Part shown: positions 46,042 to 54,652 of the stretch, piece by piece | Position numbering within the stretch: the stretch's first letter is position 1 | How the letters are laid out: each line of letters begins with the position of its first letter | Origin: Martelella radicis | GTDB taxonomy: Bacteria > Pseudomonadota > Alphaproteobacteria > Rhizobiales > Rhizobiaceae | Length of the DNA: 64,000 nt | Direction: 5' to 3' | NCBI RefSeq assembly: GCF_014196625.1 | Contig: NZ_JACIDZ010000005.1 | Location: forward strand, 1 to 64,000 | Translations under genes and position numbers: made by a program | The notes under the pieces: model-generated | What the model saw: the letters and a program-made list of their open reading frames with translations, nothing else | What the model was told of the DNA's origin: nothing | The model's database searches: none

Positions 46042-46311
46042 TTAGCGGCGAATGCCAAGACGACCGATAAGGGTCGTGTAACGGCTTTCGTCGATGCGCT
46101 TCAGGTAGTCGAGCAGCGAACGGCGGGTCGAAACCAGCGTCAGCAGACCACGGCGGGAATGGTTATCCTTCTTGTGGTCCTTGAAGTGCTCGGTCAGGTT
46201 GGTGATCCGCTCGGTGAGGATCGCAACCTGAACTTCCGGCGAACCGGTGTCGCCTTCCTTCGTTGCGAATTCCTTGATCAGCTCTGCCTTGCGTTCAGCA
46301 GTAATCGACAT
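46042..46311 (-). CDS. rpsO: 30S ribosomal protein S15
   Basis: An 89-residue primary 16S rRNA-binding protein, full length, with [17 protein letters not shown] at residues about 20-36 and the conserved [12 protein letters not shown] at about 46-57. S15 often represses its own mRNA through a leader structure; the 156-base leader to the right is structured and alphaproteobacterial S15 leaders of this kind have been described, but the element was not defined here. In this genome rpsO is separated from truB by two foreign-looking genes. Confidence 0.98.
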   Translation of the reverse strand: MSITAERKAELIKEFATKEGDTGSPEVQVAILTERITNLTEHFKDHKKDNHSRRGLLTLVSTRRSLLDYLKRIDESRYTTLIGRLGIRR

Positions 46312-46467
46312 CGGGTCATCCTTTCGAAATGAGGGTGTTTTTGGGTCGCCCGGGCCGGGATGTCGTCCAGCAAGGGCCGTTTAAACGCATTTATTCCAAT
46401 GCTGGCCGCGATATAGGGCAAAAGCGCCGGATTGTCGAGAGCAAAGCCCGACGGGCATTTCCGCCAT

Positions 46468-47610
46468 TCAGGCGGGCACCGACCGGTCAGGCTCGCCCGG
46501 AGGAACAGCGGGCGGCAACATCGCGGCCCCGCCAACATCGATACTGTCGACGATCACCTGATTTCGGCCATTGAGCTTGGCCCTGTAGAGGGCCCTGTCG
46601 GCGCTGTCGAAAGCCTTTCGCATCGCGACCGGAGACGGGGTCCAGCAGATGCCGATGCTGGCCGTCAGTTCCGGCACGGCTGCGCTCTTGCCGACCTCGA
46701 TGACCGCACGGCGCAGACGCTCGGCAATCATCATCGCATCCTCCCGACCGGTGTCGGGCAGACAGACGGCAAATTCCTCGCCGCCAAAACGGGCGGTCAG
46801 GTCGAAATCCCTCAGACGCGAGACGAGCTTGCCGGCGACACCGACAAGAACGCGGTCGCCGGCCGCATGGCCATAGGTATCGTTGACCTTTTTGAAATGG
46901 TCGAGATCGATCAGGATGAACGCCATGCCGAGAGAGGCGGATTGCAGCGACGCCGTCGCCTCATAGGCAGTCTCGAAGGCCCGGCGGTTCTTCAATCCCG
47001 TCAACGGGTCGACCGAGGCCTGGTCCTTGAGATGGTCCTCGCGCAGCCTGCGCCGTCGCTCCCGTTCGAGAAAGCCGCCGAGAACCAGGGTGCCGATCAC
47101 ATTGGTGATGGTGAGGAACGGGATGGCCGAGGAAAACACCACCCGCCAGTCCTCGCGCGGCAGAAGGAAGGTGCAGACATAAGACAGGCTGATCCCGAGC
47201 CCGAGGAGCAGCAGTTGGACAGCCCCCACCTTTCCGCGTTTCCAGCACAGGCTGCGCCAGACCAGGCCCGCCGCCGTCGCCACGAACAGGGACAGCACGC
47301 ACACATAGGCGGAGGGGTCGCCCTCAAAATACCGCGTTGCCGCGGCGATGGCGAAGCTGATGGCACCGCCGACCGGGCCGGCAAAGGCACCGGCGCAGCC
47401 GACGAACAGGTTGCGCGGGTCGATCTGGAGCCCGTGGACAAACATGATCGGTTGCAGGGAGACGAAAGCCGCACCCAACCCCAGGACGACCCCGAACAAT
47501 GCCTGCTGGGCATGGTCGCCGGTGACCGACTTCAGGACTAGACCGAAGGCGATCGCCGTCAGGGCCATCAAACCGGCGAAATTGACCGTCATGATGACAT
47601 ATTGGGACAT
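46468..47610 (-). CDS. 5TM-GGDEF membrane diguanylate cyclase
   Basis: A 380-residue protein with an N-terminal LytS-type 5TM receptor domain (about residues 5-175, containing DPRNLFVGCAGAFAGPVGG) and a C-terminal GGDEF domain (about 195-360). The active site FGGEEF is intact, with DLDHFKKVND upstream, so it should make c-di-GMP. An inhibitory RxxD site in the usual place is not obvious. The gene sits between rpsO and truB on their strand, divergent from the serine hydrolase. This is not the standard neighbourhood. Confidence 0.92.
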   Translation of the reverse strand: MSQYVIMTVNFAGLMALTAIAFGLVLKSVTGDHAQQALFGVVLGLGAAFVSLQPIMFVHGLQIDPRNLFVGCAGAFAGPVGGAISFAIAAATRYFEGDPSAYVCVLSLFVATAAGLVWRSLCWKRGKVGAVQLLLLGLGISLSYVCTFLLPREDWRVVFSSAIPFLTITNVIGTLVLGGFLERERRRRLREDHLKDQASVDPLTGLKNRRAFETAYEATASLQSASLGMAFILIDLDHFKKVNDTYGHAAGDRVLVGVAGKLVSRLRDFDLTARFGGEEFAVCLPDTGREDAMMIAERLRRAVIEVGKSAAVPELTASIGICWTPSPVAMRKAFDSADRALYRAKLNGRNQVIVDSIDVGGAAMLPPAVPPGEPDRSVPA

Positions 47611-47789
47611 GAATGCAGGACCTCCTATCCGGCAAGGCGCCGAGCGGAACCTATCTTACGTCAAGATAATTTAAAACGATTTTTCGATCATAGCACTCCG
47701 CATCGCCTCTTGCCCGCGCGGGTCGCCCGGGGATTGCAGGCTGAAGAACGGCGTGAGACAGTCCGAACGCTCTGGAAGGAACGACCGCC

Positions 47790-48965
47790 ATGACCTATCG
47801 CGAGATCATTGCCGCAGGCGCAATCGCGGTGCTTGCCACCGCCCCCCAAGCGCTTGCGAGCCCCGCCGAGATCAACGCGATCGAGACGCTCTGGCAAAAT
47901 CCCGAGGACGCCGGCGTGCTGGTCTCCGAGAGCTTTGCCCGGGCAGTCCCGAACGCGCAGCTGACGGCTCTTGTCGATCGCCTCGTCAAGCAGACCGGCC
48001 CGGCGCTTGCGGTCACGGGCGACAAGGGCGCCTATATGATCCGCACCGAAACCCATGAAATCCCGGTCGAGATCTCGCTCGACGACGACGGCAGGATACA
48101 GGGCCTGTTCTTCAGCCCGCCCGAGGTCCTGACCGAAGGACCTGCCGCGACGCTCGCGGCCTTCGAGGCCCTTCCGGGCACGGTCTCCTATCTGGTGACC
48201 TCCGAAGACAAGACTCTTTTTGATCGCAACGCCGACACCCCTCTTGCCGTCGCCTCGGCCTTCAAGCTCGGCGTGCTCAAGGTGCTGCTCGGTGACATTG
48301 CGGCGCAAAACCGGAACTGGCAGGACGTCGTCACGCTTCAGCCGGAAGACAAGTCCCTGCCGAGCGGTCGCCTTCAGACTTTCCCGGACGGCTCGCCGGT
48401 GACGCTGCACACGCTCGCGACGCTGATGATCGCCGAAAGCGACAACACCGCCACCGACATGCTGATGCGCGTGCTCGGCGCCGATCGGGTCGCAAATGCT
48501 CTGGGTCTTCCGAGCGTACTTACCACCCGCCAGGCCTTCGCGCTGAAGGCTGATCCCGAGCTTGCGCAAGAATACGCAGCGGCATCGGAGACGGAAAAAC
48601 CGGCGACCGCCAAAAAGGCCGCGGCCGGCCCGCTTCCGGCGGTCTCCGACGTGCTCGGGCCAATGACGACAGGCGTCGAATGGCCTTTGTCCAACGCAAA
48701 ACTCTGCGCCCTGATGGGCGAGGTCGCCACGGCGGACGTCTTTTCCGTCAATCCCGGACCGGTGCGCGCCGGCGATTGGAAATCCGTCGCCTTCAAGGGC
48801 GGCAGCGAGACCGGCGTACTGAACCTGACGGCGCAACTGACGGGCAAGGACGAAGGCAGGGTCTGCCTCTCCGTCACCATAAACGACGCGGCCGCCATCG
48901 ATGAAACGAAGGCGGCCGGTCTTTTCACGCGGCTTGCGCATCAACTGGCGACATCGGGAAAGTGA
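47790..48965 (+). CDS. Secreted serine hydrolase of the class A beta-lactamase fold
   Basis: A 391-residue periplasmic protein with a signal peptide ending ALA (about residue 23), an N-terminal NTF2-like region (about 25-105) and a beta-lactamase/transpeptidase-like domain. The SxxK motif is SAFK, the second is SDN and the third is KGG (in AFKGGSETG), all in order. The ExxLN omega-loop motif that carries the deacylating Glu of true class A beta-lactamases was not found. This favours an unknown hydrolase over antibiotic resistance. AAGGAA precedes ATG 47790. Its stop abuts the convergent truB stop with no gap. Confidence 0.85.
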   Translation: MTYREIIAAGAIAVLATAPQALASPAEINAIETLWQNPEDAGVLVSESFARAVPNAQLTALVDRLVKQTGPALAVTGDKGAYMIRTETHEIPVEISLDDDGRIQGLFFSPPEVLTEGPAATLAAFEALPGTVSYLVTSEDKTLFDRNADTPLAVASAFKLGVLKVLLGDIAAQNRNWQDVVTLQPEDKSLPSGRLQTFPDGSPVTLHTLATLMIAESDNTATDMLMRVLGADRVANALGLPSVLTTRQAFALKADPELAQEYAAASETEKPATAKKAAAGPLPAVSDVLGPMTTGVEWPLSNAKLCALMGEVATADVFSVNPGPVRAGDWKSVAFKGGSETGVLNLTAQLTGKDEGRVCLSVTINDAAAIDETKAAGLFTRLAHQLATSGK

Positions 48966-49898
48966 TCAGCCGAACACCCGACGCGGCTTGAACTGGCCTT
49001 GCGCGATCTCGCCGATGGCAACAAGGCGCCCGCCGACAGAGGCATAGGCCTCCGGTTCCTCCACCGGCGCATGGGCGCCGCGCAGGATGATCGGGTTGCC
49101 GAGCTTGAGGCGGCGCGCCTGTTCGTCACTCACCGGCACATGCGGCAGGCTCGTCAGCGCCTCCGAGGTATCGACGAGGAATTCTTCCAATGCGGCAAAG
49201 CGCTCGGAATCGTCCTCGATGTCCTCCAGCGCCGTCAGTTCCGAGAGCGGAACCAGCATGTCCTCGGCGAACGGCGCGACGAAGGGACGGCGCAGCGCCG
49301 AGATATGGCCGAAACAGCCGAGGTCGCGCCCCATGTCACGGGCGAGCGCGCGCACATAGGTGCCCTTGCCGCACTCGACCTCGAAATCGGCAGAATTCTC
49401 GTCCGGGCAGCCGAGCAATGTCAGCCGGTGTATCTCCACTTCACGCGTCGGGATGTCGACCGTCTCGCCCTCGCGCGCCAGGTCATAGGCGCGGTTGCCG
49501 TCGATCTTGATGGCGGAAAACTGCGGCGGCACCTGCTCGATCACGCCGGTGTATTTTTCAAGCAAGGCCTCGATGTCGGCCCGCGCCGGGCGTTTGTCCG
49601 AGCTTTCGGTGACATCGCCCTCAAGATCGTCGGTCGCCCGCTCCTCGCCCCAGGTCACGGTGAATTCGTAGATCTTGCGGCCTTCCATGACATAGGGCAC
49701 GGTCTTGGTCGCGTCGCCGAGGGCGATCGGCAGCATGCCGGAGGCCAGCGGGTCGAGCGTGCCGGCATGGCCCGCCTTCTGCGCCTTGAACAGCCACTTG
49801 ATCTTGGAGACGGCCTCGGTCGAGCCGAAATCGACGGGCTTGTCGAGGATCAGCCAACCGGAAACGGGACGGCCCTTGGGTTTTCTCTGTCGTGCCAT
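48966..49898 (-). CDS. truB: tRNA pseudouridine(55) synthase
   Basis: TruB makes pseudouridine 55 in the T loop of tRNAs. The 310-residue protein has the catalytic Asp49 in [11 protein letters not shown] and the KxPG-like start [14 protein letters not shown]. The C-terminal PUA-like extension is present. It begins 8 bases after the rbfA stop and is co-transcribed with it. Beyond it the normal partner rpsO is displaced by 2.65 kb. Confidence 0.97.
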   Translation of the reverse strand: MARQRKPKGRPVSGWLILDKPVDFGSTEAVSKIKWLFKAQKAGHAGTLDPLASGMLPIALGDATKTVPYVMEGRKIYEFTVTWGEERATDDLEGDVTESSDKRPARADIEALLEKYTGVIEQVPPQFSAIKIDGNRAYDLAREGETVDIPTREVEIHRLTLLGCPDENSADFEVECGKGTYVRALARDMGRDLGCFGHISALRRPFVAPFAEDMLVPLSELTALEDIEDDSERFAALEEFLVDTSEALTSLPHVPVSDEQARRLKLGNPIILRGAHAPVEEPEAYASVGGRLVAIGEIAQGQFKPRRVFG

Positions 49899-49906
49899 AT
49901 CCGGTC

Positions 49907-50320
49907 TTATTCTTTGTCTTCGTTGTCGTCGTCGTGATCGAGATCGCGCGCCACTTCCGGCGAATGCAGAAGCTCGTCGATCTTGCGGAAATTCTCGAAG
50001 CTCGTGTCGTCGCGGAAGCGCAGCTCAGGCATGTATTTCATCTGCCGGAGTTCGCGCGTGATGCGGCCGCGGATGAACTTCGCATGATGGTTCAGCGCGC
50101 GCACCGTCGCGTCGTGGTCGCGGTCGCCGAGCGGCGTCACATAGGCGGTCGCGACCTTCAGGTCCGGCGACATCCGCACCTCGGAAATCGAGACGACAGT
50201 GGTCTCCAGCAGCGGATCGAGCACCTCGCCGCGTTGGAGAACCTTGGTAATGGCGGCGCGAACCTGTTCGCCAACGCGAAGCATGCGCTGGGAGGGCGCC
50301 GAGGAGGTAGCTCTCGTCAT
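49907..50320 (-). CDS. rbfA: 30S ribosome-binding factor A
   Basis: RbfA binds the 16S 5' helix during late small-subunit maturation and is a cold-shock factor in many bacteria. The 137-residue protein has the KH-type fold with [13 protein letters not shown] at the start and [17 protein letters not shown] near the end. ATG 50320 was selected as the family start; the frame continues upstream to 50491 but that part is not conserved-looking. Its leader contains interleaved inverted repeats at 50478-50547. Confidence 0.96.
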   Translation of the reverse strand: MTRATSSAPSQRMLRVGEQVRAAITKVLQRGEVLDPLLETTVVSISEVRMSPDLKVATAYVTPLGDRDHDATVRALNHHAKFIRGRITRELRQMKYMPELRFRDDTSFENFRKIDELLHSPEVARDLDHDDDNEDKE

Positions 50321-50477
50321 ATCAACCTTGTCTAGATCGTTCGTGTTTGTCTCGTGCCCGACCGTTTGACGGGGTTCGAACCCGCGCGGACATATTCGAT
50401 GACTGGCGGCCCGTTTAGCGCTTCGGCGGCGCAACGTCAATCGCTGCGCCCTGTTGCGACGCGGTCGGCGCGGTCCA

Positions 50478-50547
50478 AATTTTCTGATCAATCAAATGAT
50501 CATCAGAAAATTCGACTTTTCGATCGCCGAGGTTCAATCATTTGATT
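50478..50547 (-). promoter_or_regulatory. Interleaved perfect inverted repeats (possible RNA pseudoknot or operator array) in the rbfA leader
   Basis: Arm A AATTTTCTGAT (50478-50488) is perfectly complementary to A' ATCAGAAAATT (50502-50512). The 13-base loop between them is C + arm B AATCAAATGAT (50490-50500) + C, and B is perfectly complementary to B' ATCATTTGATT (50537-50547), 36 bases away. This is the layout of an H-type pseudoknot, or of two overlapping protein sites. It lies 158-227 bases ahead of the rbfA start. Confidence 0.5.
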
Positions 50548-50736
50548 CAGCGCAAACCGCTGACACGCATTAGCGGCTAGAAACAGTTCCAGACCGATGA
50601 GGCACTTAACTGCCGACCACACGGAAAGGAAATTCAAAGATCAGGGCGTTTCACGATCTCCTCCTCCTTCAATAGCTGAAACGCTTTGTAAGGCCGTCCC
50701 GCAGGCCAATCTCCCTCCTCTCAATTGCGGGAAAAG

Positions 50737-50832
50737 AACGGATCGCCGCAAACGATCCGTTTCAGTTCCGGTCAAACCGGAAAAGCCCGGCGCGCTGCTC
50801 CTCAAGAGTTGTTCGCCGGGCTTTCTGTTTTT
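50737..50832 (+). ncRNA. Candidate small RNA: three tandem hairpins ending in a terminator
   Basis: Hairpin 1 AACGGATCG/CGATCCGTT (50737-50761), hairpin 2 TTCCGGT/ACCGGAA (50766-50782) and hairpin 3 AAAGCCCGGCG/CGCCGGGCTTT (50782-50824) follow one another, then CTGTTTTT (50825-50832). No gene precedes on the plus strand, so a terminator here makes best sense for a small RNA. The promoter was not fixed. On the minus strand hairpin 3 is also followed by TTCCGG, not a T run. Confidence 0.45.
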
Positions 50833-50915
50833 GGGCGTTCATGTTCGCAGATGCCGCGCAAACGACGGTCGGTAGAAGCCGGTTCTGCGCGTTGAAAAAG
50901 TGCACGCCTACCCCT

Positions 50916-50949
50916 CCGTCATGCCGGCCTTGAGCCGGCATCTAGGGCC
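50916..50949 (-). repeat. Dispersed palindromic repeat, copy B (inverted)
   Basis: CCGTCATGCCGGC…CTAGGGCC is the reverse form of the unit at 158-192, with its own GCCGGC-CTTGA-GCCGGC hairpin. It is paired with copy C 48 bases away. Confidence 0.8.
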
Positions 50950-50996
50950 AAATGACGACAACCATCAAGTTCTGCCCCGTTGGCTCAGGCGTTCAT

Positions 50997-51031
50997 CGGC
51001 CCTGGACCCCGGATCAAGTCAGGGGTGACGG
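50997..51031 (+). repeat. Dispersed palindromic repeat, copy C
   Basis: CGGCCCTGGACCCCGG…TGACGG, nearly identical to copy A (158-192) with ATCAAGTCA in the centre. Copies B and C face each other and share the flank AGGGCCAAAT with copy A's left side. Confidence 0.8.
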
Positions 51032-51078
51032 CAGCGGGGTGGCATATTCCGGCGGCCAGTAGCGCACTTCGCCAGAAA

Positions 51079-51106
51079 CGAAAAAACCGGCCGAAGCCGG
51101 TTTTCC
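51079..51106 (-). terminator. infB terminator
   Basis: ACCGGC-TTCG-GCCGGT with a UUCG-type tetraloop, followed on the minus strand by TTTTTTCG. The plus strand also has a T run, so it can work both ways. Confidence 0.92.
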
Positions 51107-51129
51107 CAATTCGTTTGCGTGCTCTCAAA

Positions 51130-53877
51130 TCAGAGCGTGCGGGTGATGTGCTCGACGCGGAAGGCCTCGATGACGTCGCCGGCGCGGATGTCCTCGTAGT
51201 TCTCGAAGGCCATGCCGCATTCCTGGCCGCCCGGCACTTCGGACACTTCGTCCTTGAAGCGCTTCAGCGTCTTCAGCTTGCCCTCGTGGATGACCACGTT
51301 GTCGCGGATCAGGCGTACGCCGGCGCCGCGTTCCATCTTGCCTTCGGTGACGCGGCAACCCGCGACCTTGCCGACCTTGGAAATGTTGAACACTTCCAGG
51401 ATCTCGGCATTGCCGAGGAAGGTCTCGCGACGCTCCGGCGACAGGAGACCCGACATCGCCGCCTTCACGTCATCCACCAGATCGTAGATGATGTTGTAGT
51501 AGCGGATTTCGATGCCGGCCTGTTCGGCGGCGCGGCGGGCCTGGGCGTTCGCACGCACGTTGAAGCCGATGATCGCCGCGTCGGATGCTTCGGCAAGCGA
51601 GATATCCGATTCGGTGATGCCGCCGGCGGCAGCGTGAACGACGCGGGCGCGCACTTCGTCGGTCCCGAGCTTTTCGAGCGCGGCGTTGATCGCCTCGACC
51701 GAGCCCTGAACGTCGCCCTTGATCAGCAGCGGGAATTCCTTGAGGCCGGTATCCTGAAGCTGGCTCATCATCTGCTCGAGCGAACCGCGCGAACCCGACT
51801 GACGGGCCGCCGCCTTGTCGCGGGCAAGCCGCTGACGGTATTCGGAAACCTCACGCGCCTTCGATTCGTTCTCGACGACGGCAAAGCGGTCACCGGCCGA
51901 CGGCGTTCCGCCAAGACCGAGGATTTCCACCGGCATCGACGGGCCGGCTTCCTTCACATGCTCGCCGTGATCATTGATCAGCGCGCGAACGCGACCCCAC
52001 TGGTCGCCGGCAACAAGAACCTGACCCGGCTTCAGCGTGCCCTTCTGCACCAGAACGGTCGCGACCGAACCACGGCCGCGGTCGAGCTGGGCTTCGATGA
52101 CAACGCCCTCGGCCGTGCGGTCGGCATTGGCCTTGAGGTCGAGAATTTCCGACTGCAGCAGGATCGCTTCCAGAAGCTTGTCGAGGTTCTGGCCGGTCTT
52201 GGCCGAAACCTCGACTTCCAGCACCTCGCCGCCCATGGTTTCGACGAACACTTCGTGCTGAAGCAGTTCGGTGCGCACCTTCTGAGCGTCAGCGGCGGGC
52301 TTGTCGATCTTGTTGATGGCAACAATGATCGGCACGCCGGCAGCCTTGGCGTGATTGATGGATTCGATCGTCTGCGGCATGACGCTGTCGTCAGCGGCAA
52401 CCACCAGAATGGCGATATCGGTCACTTCGGCGCCACGGGCACGCATCGCGGTAAAGGCGGCGTGGCCGGGGGTGTCGATGAAGGTGATCTTCTGACCATC
52501 CTGCTCGACCTGATAGGCGCCGATATGCTGAGTGATGCCGCCGGCCTCGCCGGAAACGACATTGGCATGGCGGATCGCGTCAAGAAGCGAGGTCTTGCCA
52601 TGGTCGACGTGGCCCATGATGGTCACGACCGGTGCGCGCGGCTCAAGATCCGCCTCGTCATCACTGACATCGAAGATGCCTTCTTCGACGTCCGATTCAG
52701 CGACGCGCTTCACCGTATGGCCGAATTCGGTGGCAATCAGCTCGGCGAGATCGGCATCGATCACGTCGCCGGGCTTCATCATCTGCCCTTCCTTCATCAG
52801 GTACTTGATCACGTCGACCGCCCGTTCGGACATGCGCTGCGACAATTCCTGAATGGTGATGGTCTCCGGCAGGATGACCTCGCGCAGAACCTTCTCGCGC
52901 GGCTCCTGCATCTGGGCGCGACGCATCTTCTCCTGGCGGCGACGCATGGCCGAAAGCGAACGGCCGCGCTGGCTACCGCCCTCGTCATCGCCGGTCACGG
53001 CAGAAACCGTCAGCTTGCCGCGACGGCGCTCGCCCGTGCCCTTCGGACGCGAAGCAGGCTTTGCGGGCGCCTCGGGGCGTAGCGCCTTGCCGCGGGCGGG
53101 CCCGCCGGCGTCTTCGCCCTCGCGGCGCGGCTTGCGGCCGCGTCCGGCTTCGCCCTCGTCGTCAGTCTCGGTGCGGGCCTGCGGGCGGTGGCGCGGCGCG
53201 GCGCGACTGGGCTTGGCGTCTTCGCCCGGCGGCAATTCGGCAGCGGCAGGCGCTTCGGCAGCCGCCGGTGTTTCGACCACTTCCGGCTCTTCTTCCTTGA
53301 CCGGCTGTTTCTTGGCTTCCTCGGCCTCGCGCTTGGCCTTTTCCTCGGCCTCGCGCTTGGCGGCCTCTTCGGCCACGCGGCGCTCTTCTTCCTCGCGCTT
53401 GCGGCGTTCGGCCTCTTCGGCCTCGCGCTGCTGCGCCATCACCAGCGCACGGCGGCGGGCATCCATCTCGCCCTGGGAAAGATCGTGAAGCACATTGCCG
53501 CGCTGGCGGTTCTGGCCGCCATTGCCGCCGCGATCCGACTGCTGATTGCCGCGCTGGCGATTCTGGCCGCCCGGACGCGAGGGCTGACCCTTCTGCTGCT
53601 GGCGCGGCTGCCGGTTGGCATCGTCATTGCGGCGGGGCTGCTGACCCTCGGGCTGGCGCGCCTGCGCAGGGGCGGGATTGCGCTGTCCTGCCGCTGGCGC
53701 CGATGTTGTCTCTTCGCTCGGCTTGTGCAGCCGGCGCTTGCGTGTTTCCACCACGACCGCCTTGCTGCGACCGCGGCCCATATCCTGGCGCACGGTGCCC
53801 TGGCTGACACCCGACGGCTTAAGCTTCAGTGTCTTCTTGCCTGCGTCGTTGGATGTCTTGTCGTCTTTACTGTCCGT
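51130..53877 (-). CDS. infB: Translation initiation factor IF-2
   Basis: The GTPase that places fMet-tRNA on the 30S subunit. The 915-residue protein has a long, low-complexity Lys/Arg/Glu/Ala-rich N-terminal part (about residues 40-330), typical of alphaproteobacteria. The G domain (about 410-590) shows GHVDHGKTS (G1), DTPGHAAF (G3) and NKIDKP (G4), and the C-terminal domains are complete. ATG 53877 ([16 protein letters not shown]) matches family starts. It follows ylxR by 106 bases and ends at a strong terminator. Confidence 0.97.
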   Translation of the reverse strand, partial: TDSKDDKTSNDAGKKTLKLKPSGVSQGTVRQDMGRGRSKAVVVETRKRRLHKPSEETTSAPAAGQRNPAPAQARQPEGQQPRRNDDANRQPRQQQKGQPSRPGGQNRQRGNQQSDRGGNGGQNRQRGNVLHDLSQGEMDARRRALVMAQQREAEEAERRKREEEERRVAEEAAKREAEEKAKREAEEAKKQPVKEEEPEVVETPAAAEAPAAAELPPGEDAKPSRAAPRHRPQARTETDDEGEAGRGRKPRREGEDAGGPARGKALRPEAPAKPASRPKGTGERRRGKLTVSAVTGDDEGGSQRGRSLSAMRRRQEKMRRAQMQEPREKVLREVILPETITIQELSQRMSERAVDVIKYLMKEGQMMKPGDVIDADLAELIATEFGHTVKRVAESDVEEGIFDVSDDEADLEPRAPVVTIMGHVDHGKTSLLDAIRHANVVSGEAGGITQHIGAYQVEQDGQKITFIDTPGHAAFTAMRARGAEVTDIAILVVAADDSVMPQTIESINHAKAAGVPIIVAINKIDKPAADAQKVRTELLQHEVFVETMGGEVLEVEVSAKTGQNLDKLLEAILLQSEILDLKANADRTAEGVVIEAQLDRGRGSVATVLVQKGTLKPGQVLVAGDQWGRVRALINDHGEHVKEAGPSMPVEILGLGGTPSAGDRFAVVENESKAREVSEYRQRLARDKAAARQSGSRGSLEQMMSQLQDTGLKEFPLLIKGDVQGSVEAINAALEKLGTDEVRARVVHAAAGGITESDISLAEASDAAIIGFNVRANAQARRAAEQAGIEIRYYNIIYDLVDDVKAAMSGLLSPERRETFLGNAEILEVFNISKVGKVAGCRVTEGKMERGAGVRLIRDNVVIHEGKLKTLKRFKDEVSEVPGGQECGMAFENYEDIRAGDVIEAFRVEHITRTL

Positions 53878-53983
53878 CATTCGGTTCCCGTTCCTTGGCG
53901 CGGGAACCGCCATCACCATCAGTGAGACGCAATTCCCGCCTTGAAATTCATGCTCTGGCGCACGGCCAATGTCCGTGACGTCG

Positions 53984-54646
53984 TCATTTGTTCGTCATCG
54001 CGGCTTTTCCTTCAGTTCCGGGAGCGGCCCGGTACCTTTGAAGCATCATCGCGCGCTTCACTACACCCTCTCCGGCCTTTCCCGCAAGCGCCGCGGCATG
54101 TTTAAACGCATTCTCATGCAAAAGAGTGTCGATTTCCGCAGCCCCGAAAGGGACAAATGCCGGAATCGGCCCTTCGGTTTCCATCTGGAGCCAGAAGGCC
54201 TTTCGGGCCTGGTCAAGCTTGCGCCTGCCATCGGCCGCGGCGTCGGCGTCATGGAATGTGGCAAGGGCCGCGCCGCTTCTGATCGCAAGATCGACCTTGG
54301 CCGATCCCGCCACGAACTCACCCGCCTTGCGGGCCATGTTCATCATACCCGCAAGCTGACGCGCCATCAACATGTCGACGGTTGCGCCGAGATCGGCCGG
54401 CGCAACGACCTTCTGCTTGAGCGCCCGGGCAAAATGCCCCTTGGCCACGGCCTTGTCGACCGCCCAGCGTTCGGCCGTCACCCAGCATCCCCTGCCCGGC
54501 AGTTCCCGTTTGAGGTCGGGAACCACCTGGCCGTCGGGACCGGCGACGAAGCGGATCAGGTCATCCGGCCCGCCGGTCTTGCGGGTCACGATGCAGGTCC
54601 GATCGTTCATCGCCGCCTCTTCAGCCACTTTGCGGGGTGAGGTCAC
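53984..54646 (-). CDS. YlxR-type (DUF448) RNA-binding protein with L7Ae-like extension
   Basis: A 220-residue protein: an N-terminal YlxR domain ([24 protein letters not shown] and LPGRGCWV, about residues 15-85), then a ribosomal L7Ae/L30e-like part (about 100-200, [21 protein letters not shown]). The two-domain form is the standard alphaproteobacterial version. YlxR proteins have been linked to RNase P and RNA metabolism, with no settled role. It starts 6 bases after the nusA stop, inside the nusA-infB operon. An alternative start is 54610. Confidence 0.93.
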   Translation of the reverse strand: MTSPRKVAEEAAMNDRTCIVTRKTGGPDDLIRFVAGPDGQVVPDLKRELPGRGCWVTAERWAVDKAVAKGHFARALKQKVVAPADLGATVDMLMARQLAGMMNMARKAGEFVAGSAKVDLAIRSGAALATFHDADAAADGRRKLDQARKAFWLQMETEGPIPAFVPFGAAEIDTLLHENAFKHAAALAGKAGEGVVKRAMMLQRYRAAPGTEGKAAMTNK

Positions 54647-54652
54647 CGGTCC

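Larger units (their letters stand above)
50321..51129. other. Long structured spacer between infB and rbfA
   Basis: This 809-base region has no supportable gene. From left to right it carries an AT-rich pair of interleaved inverted repeats (50478-50547), a run of three hairpins ending in a terminator on the plus strand (50737-50832), two copies of the dispersed palindrome in inverted order (50916-50949 and 50997-51031) and the infB terminator (51079-51106). The infB terminator implies that rbfA-truB have their own promoter in this spacer. Confidence 0.6.

Noticed and set aside
50345-50440. tRNA-like T arm (GGGGTTCGAACCC) near 50369-50385 on both strands
   Set aside because: A T-loop-like stem exists, but no complementary 5' acceptor arm, D arm or anticodon arm is found within 100 bases on either strand, and no CCA end follows.
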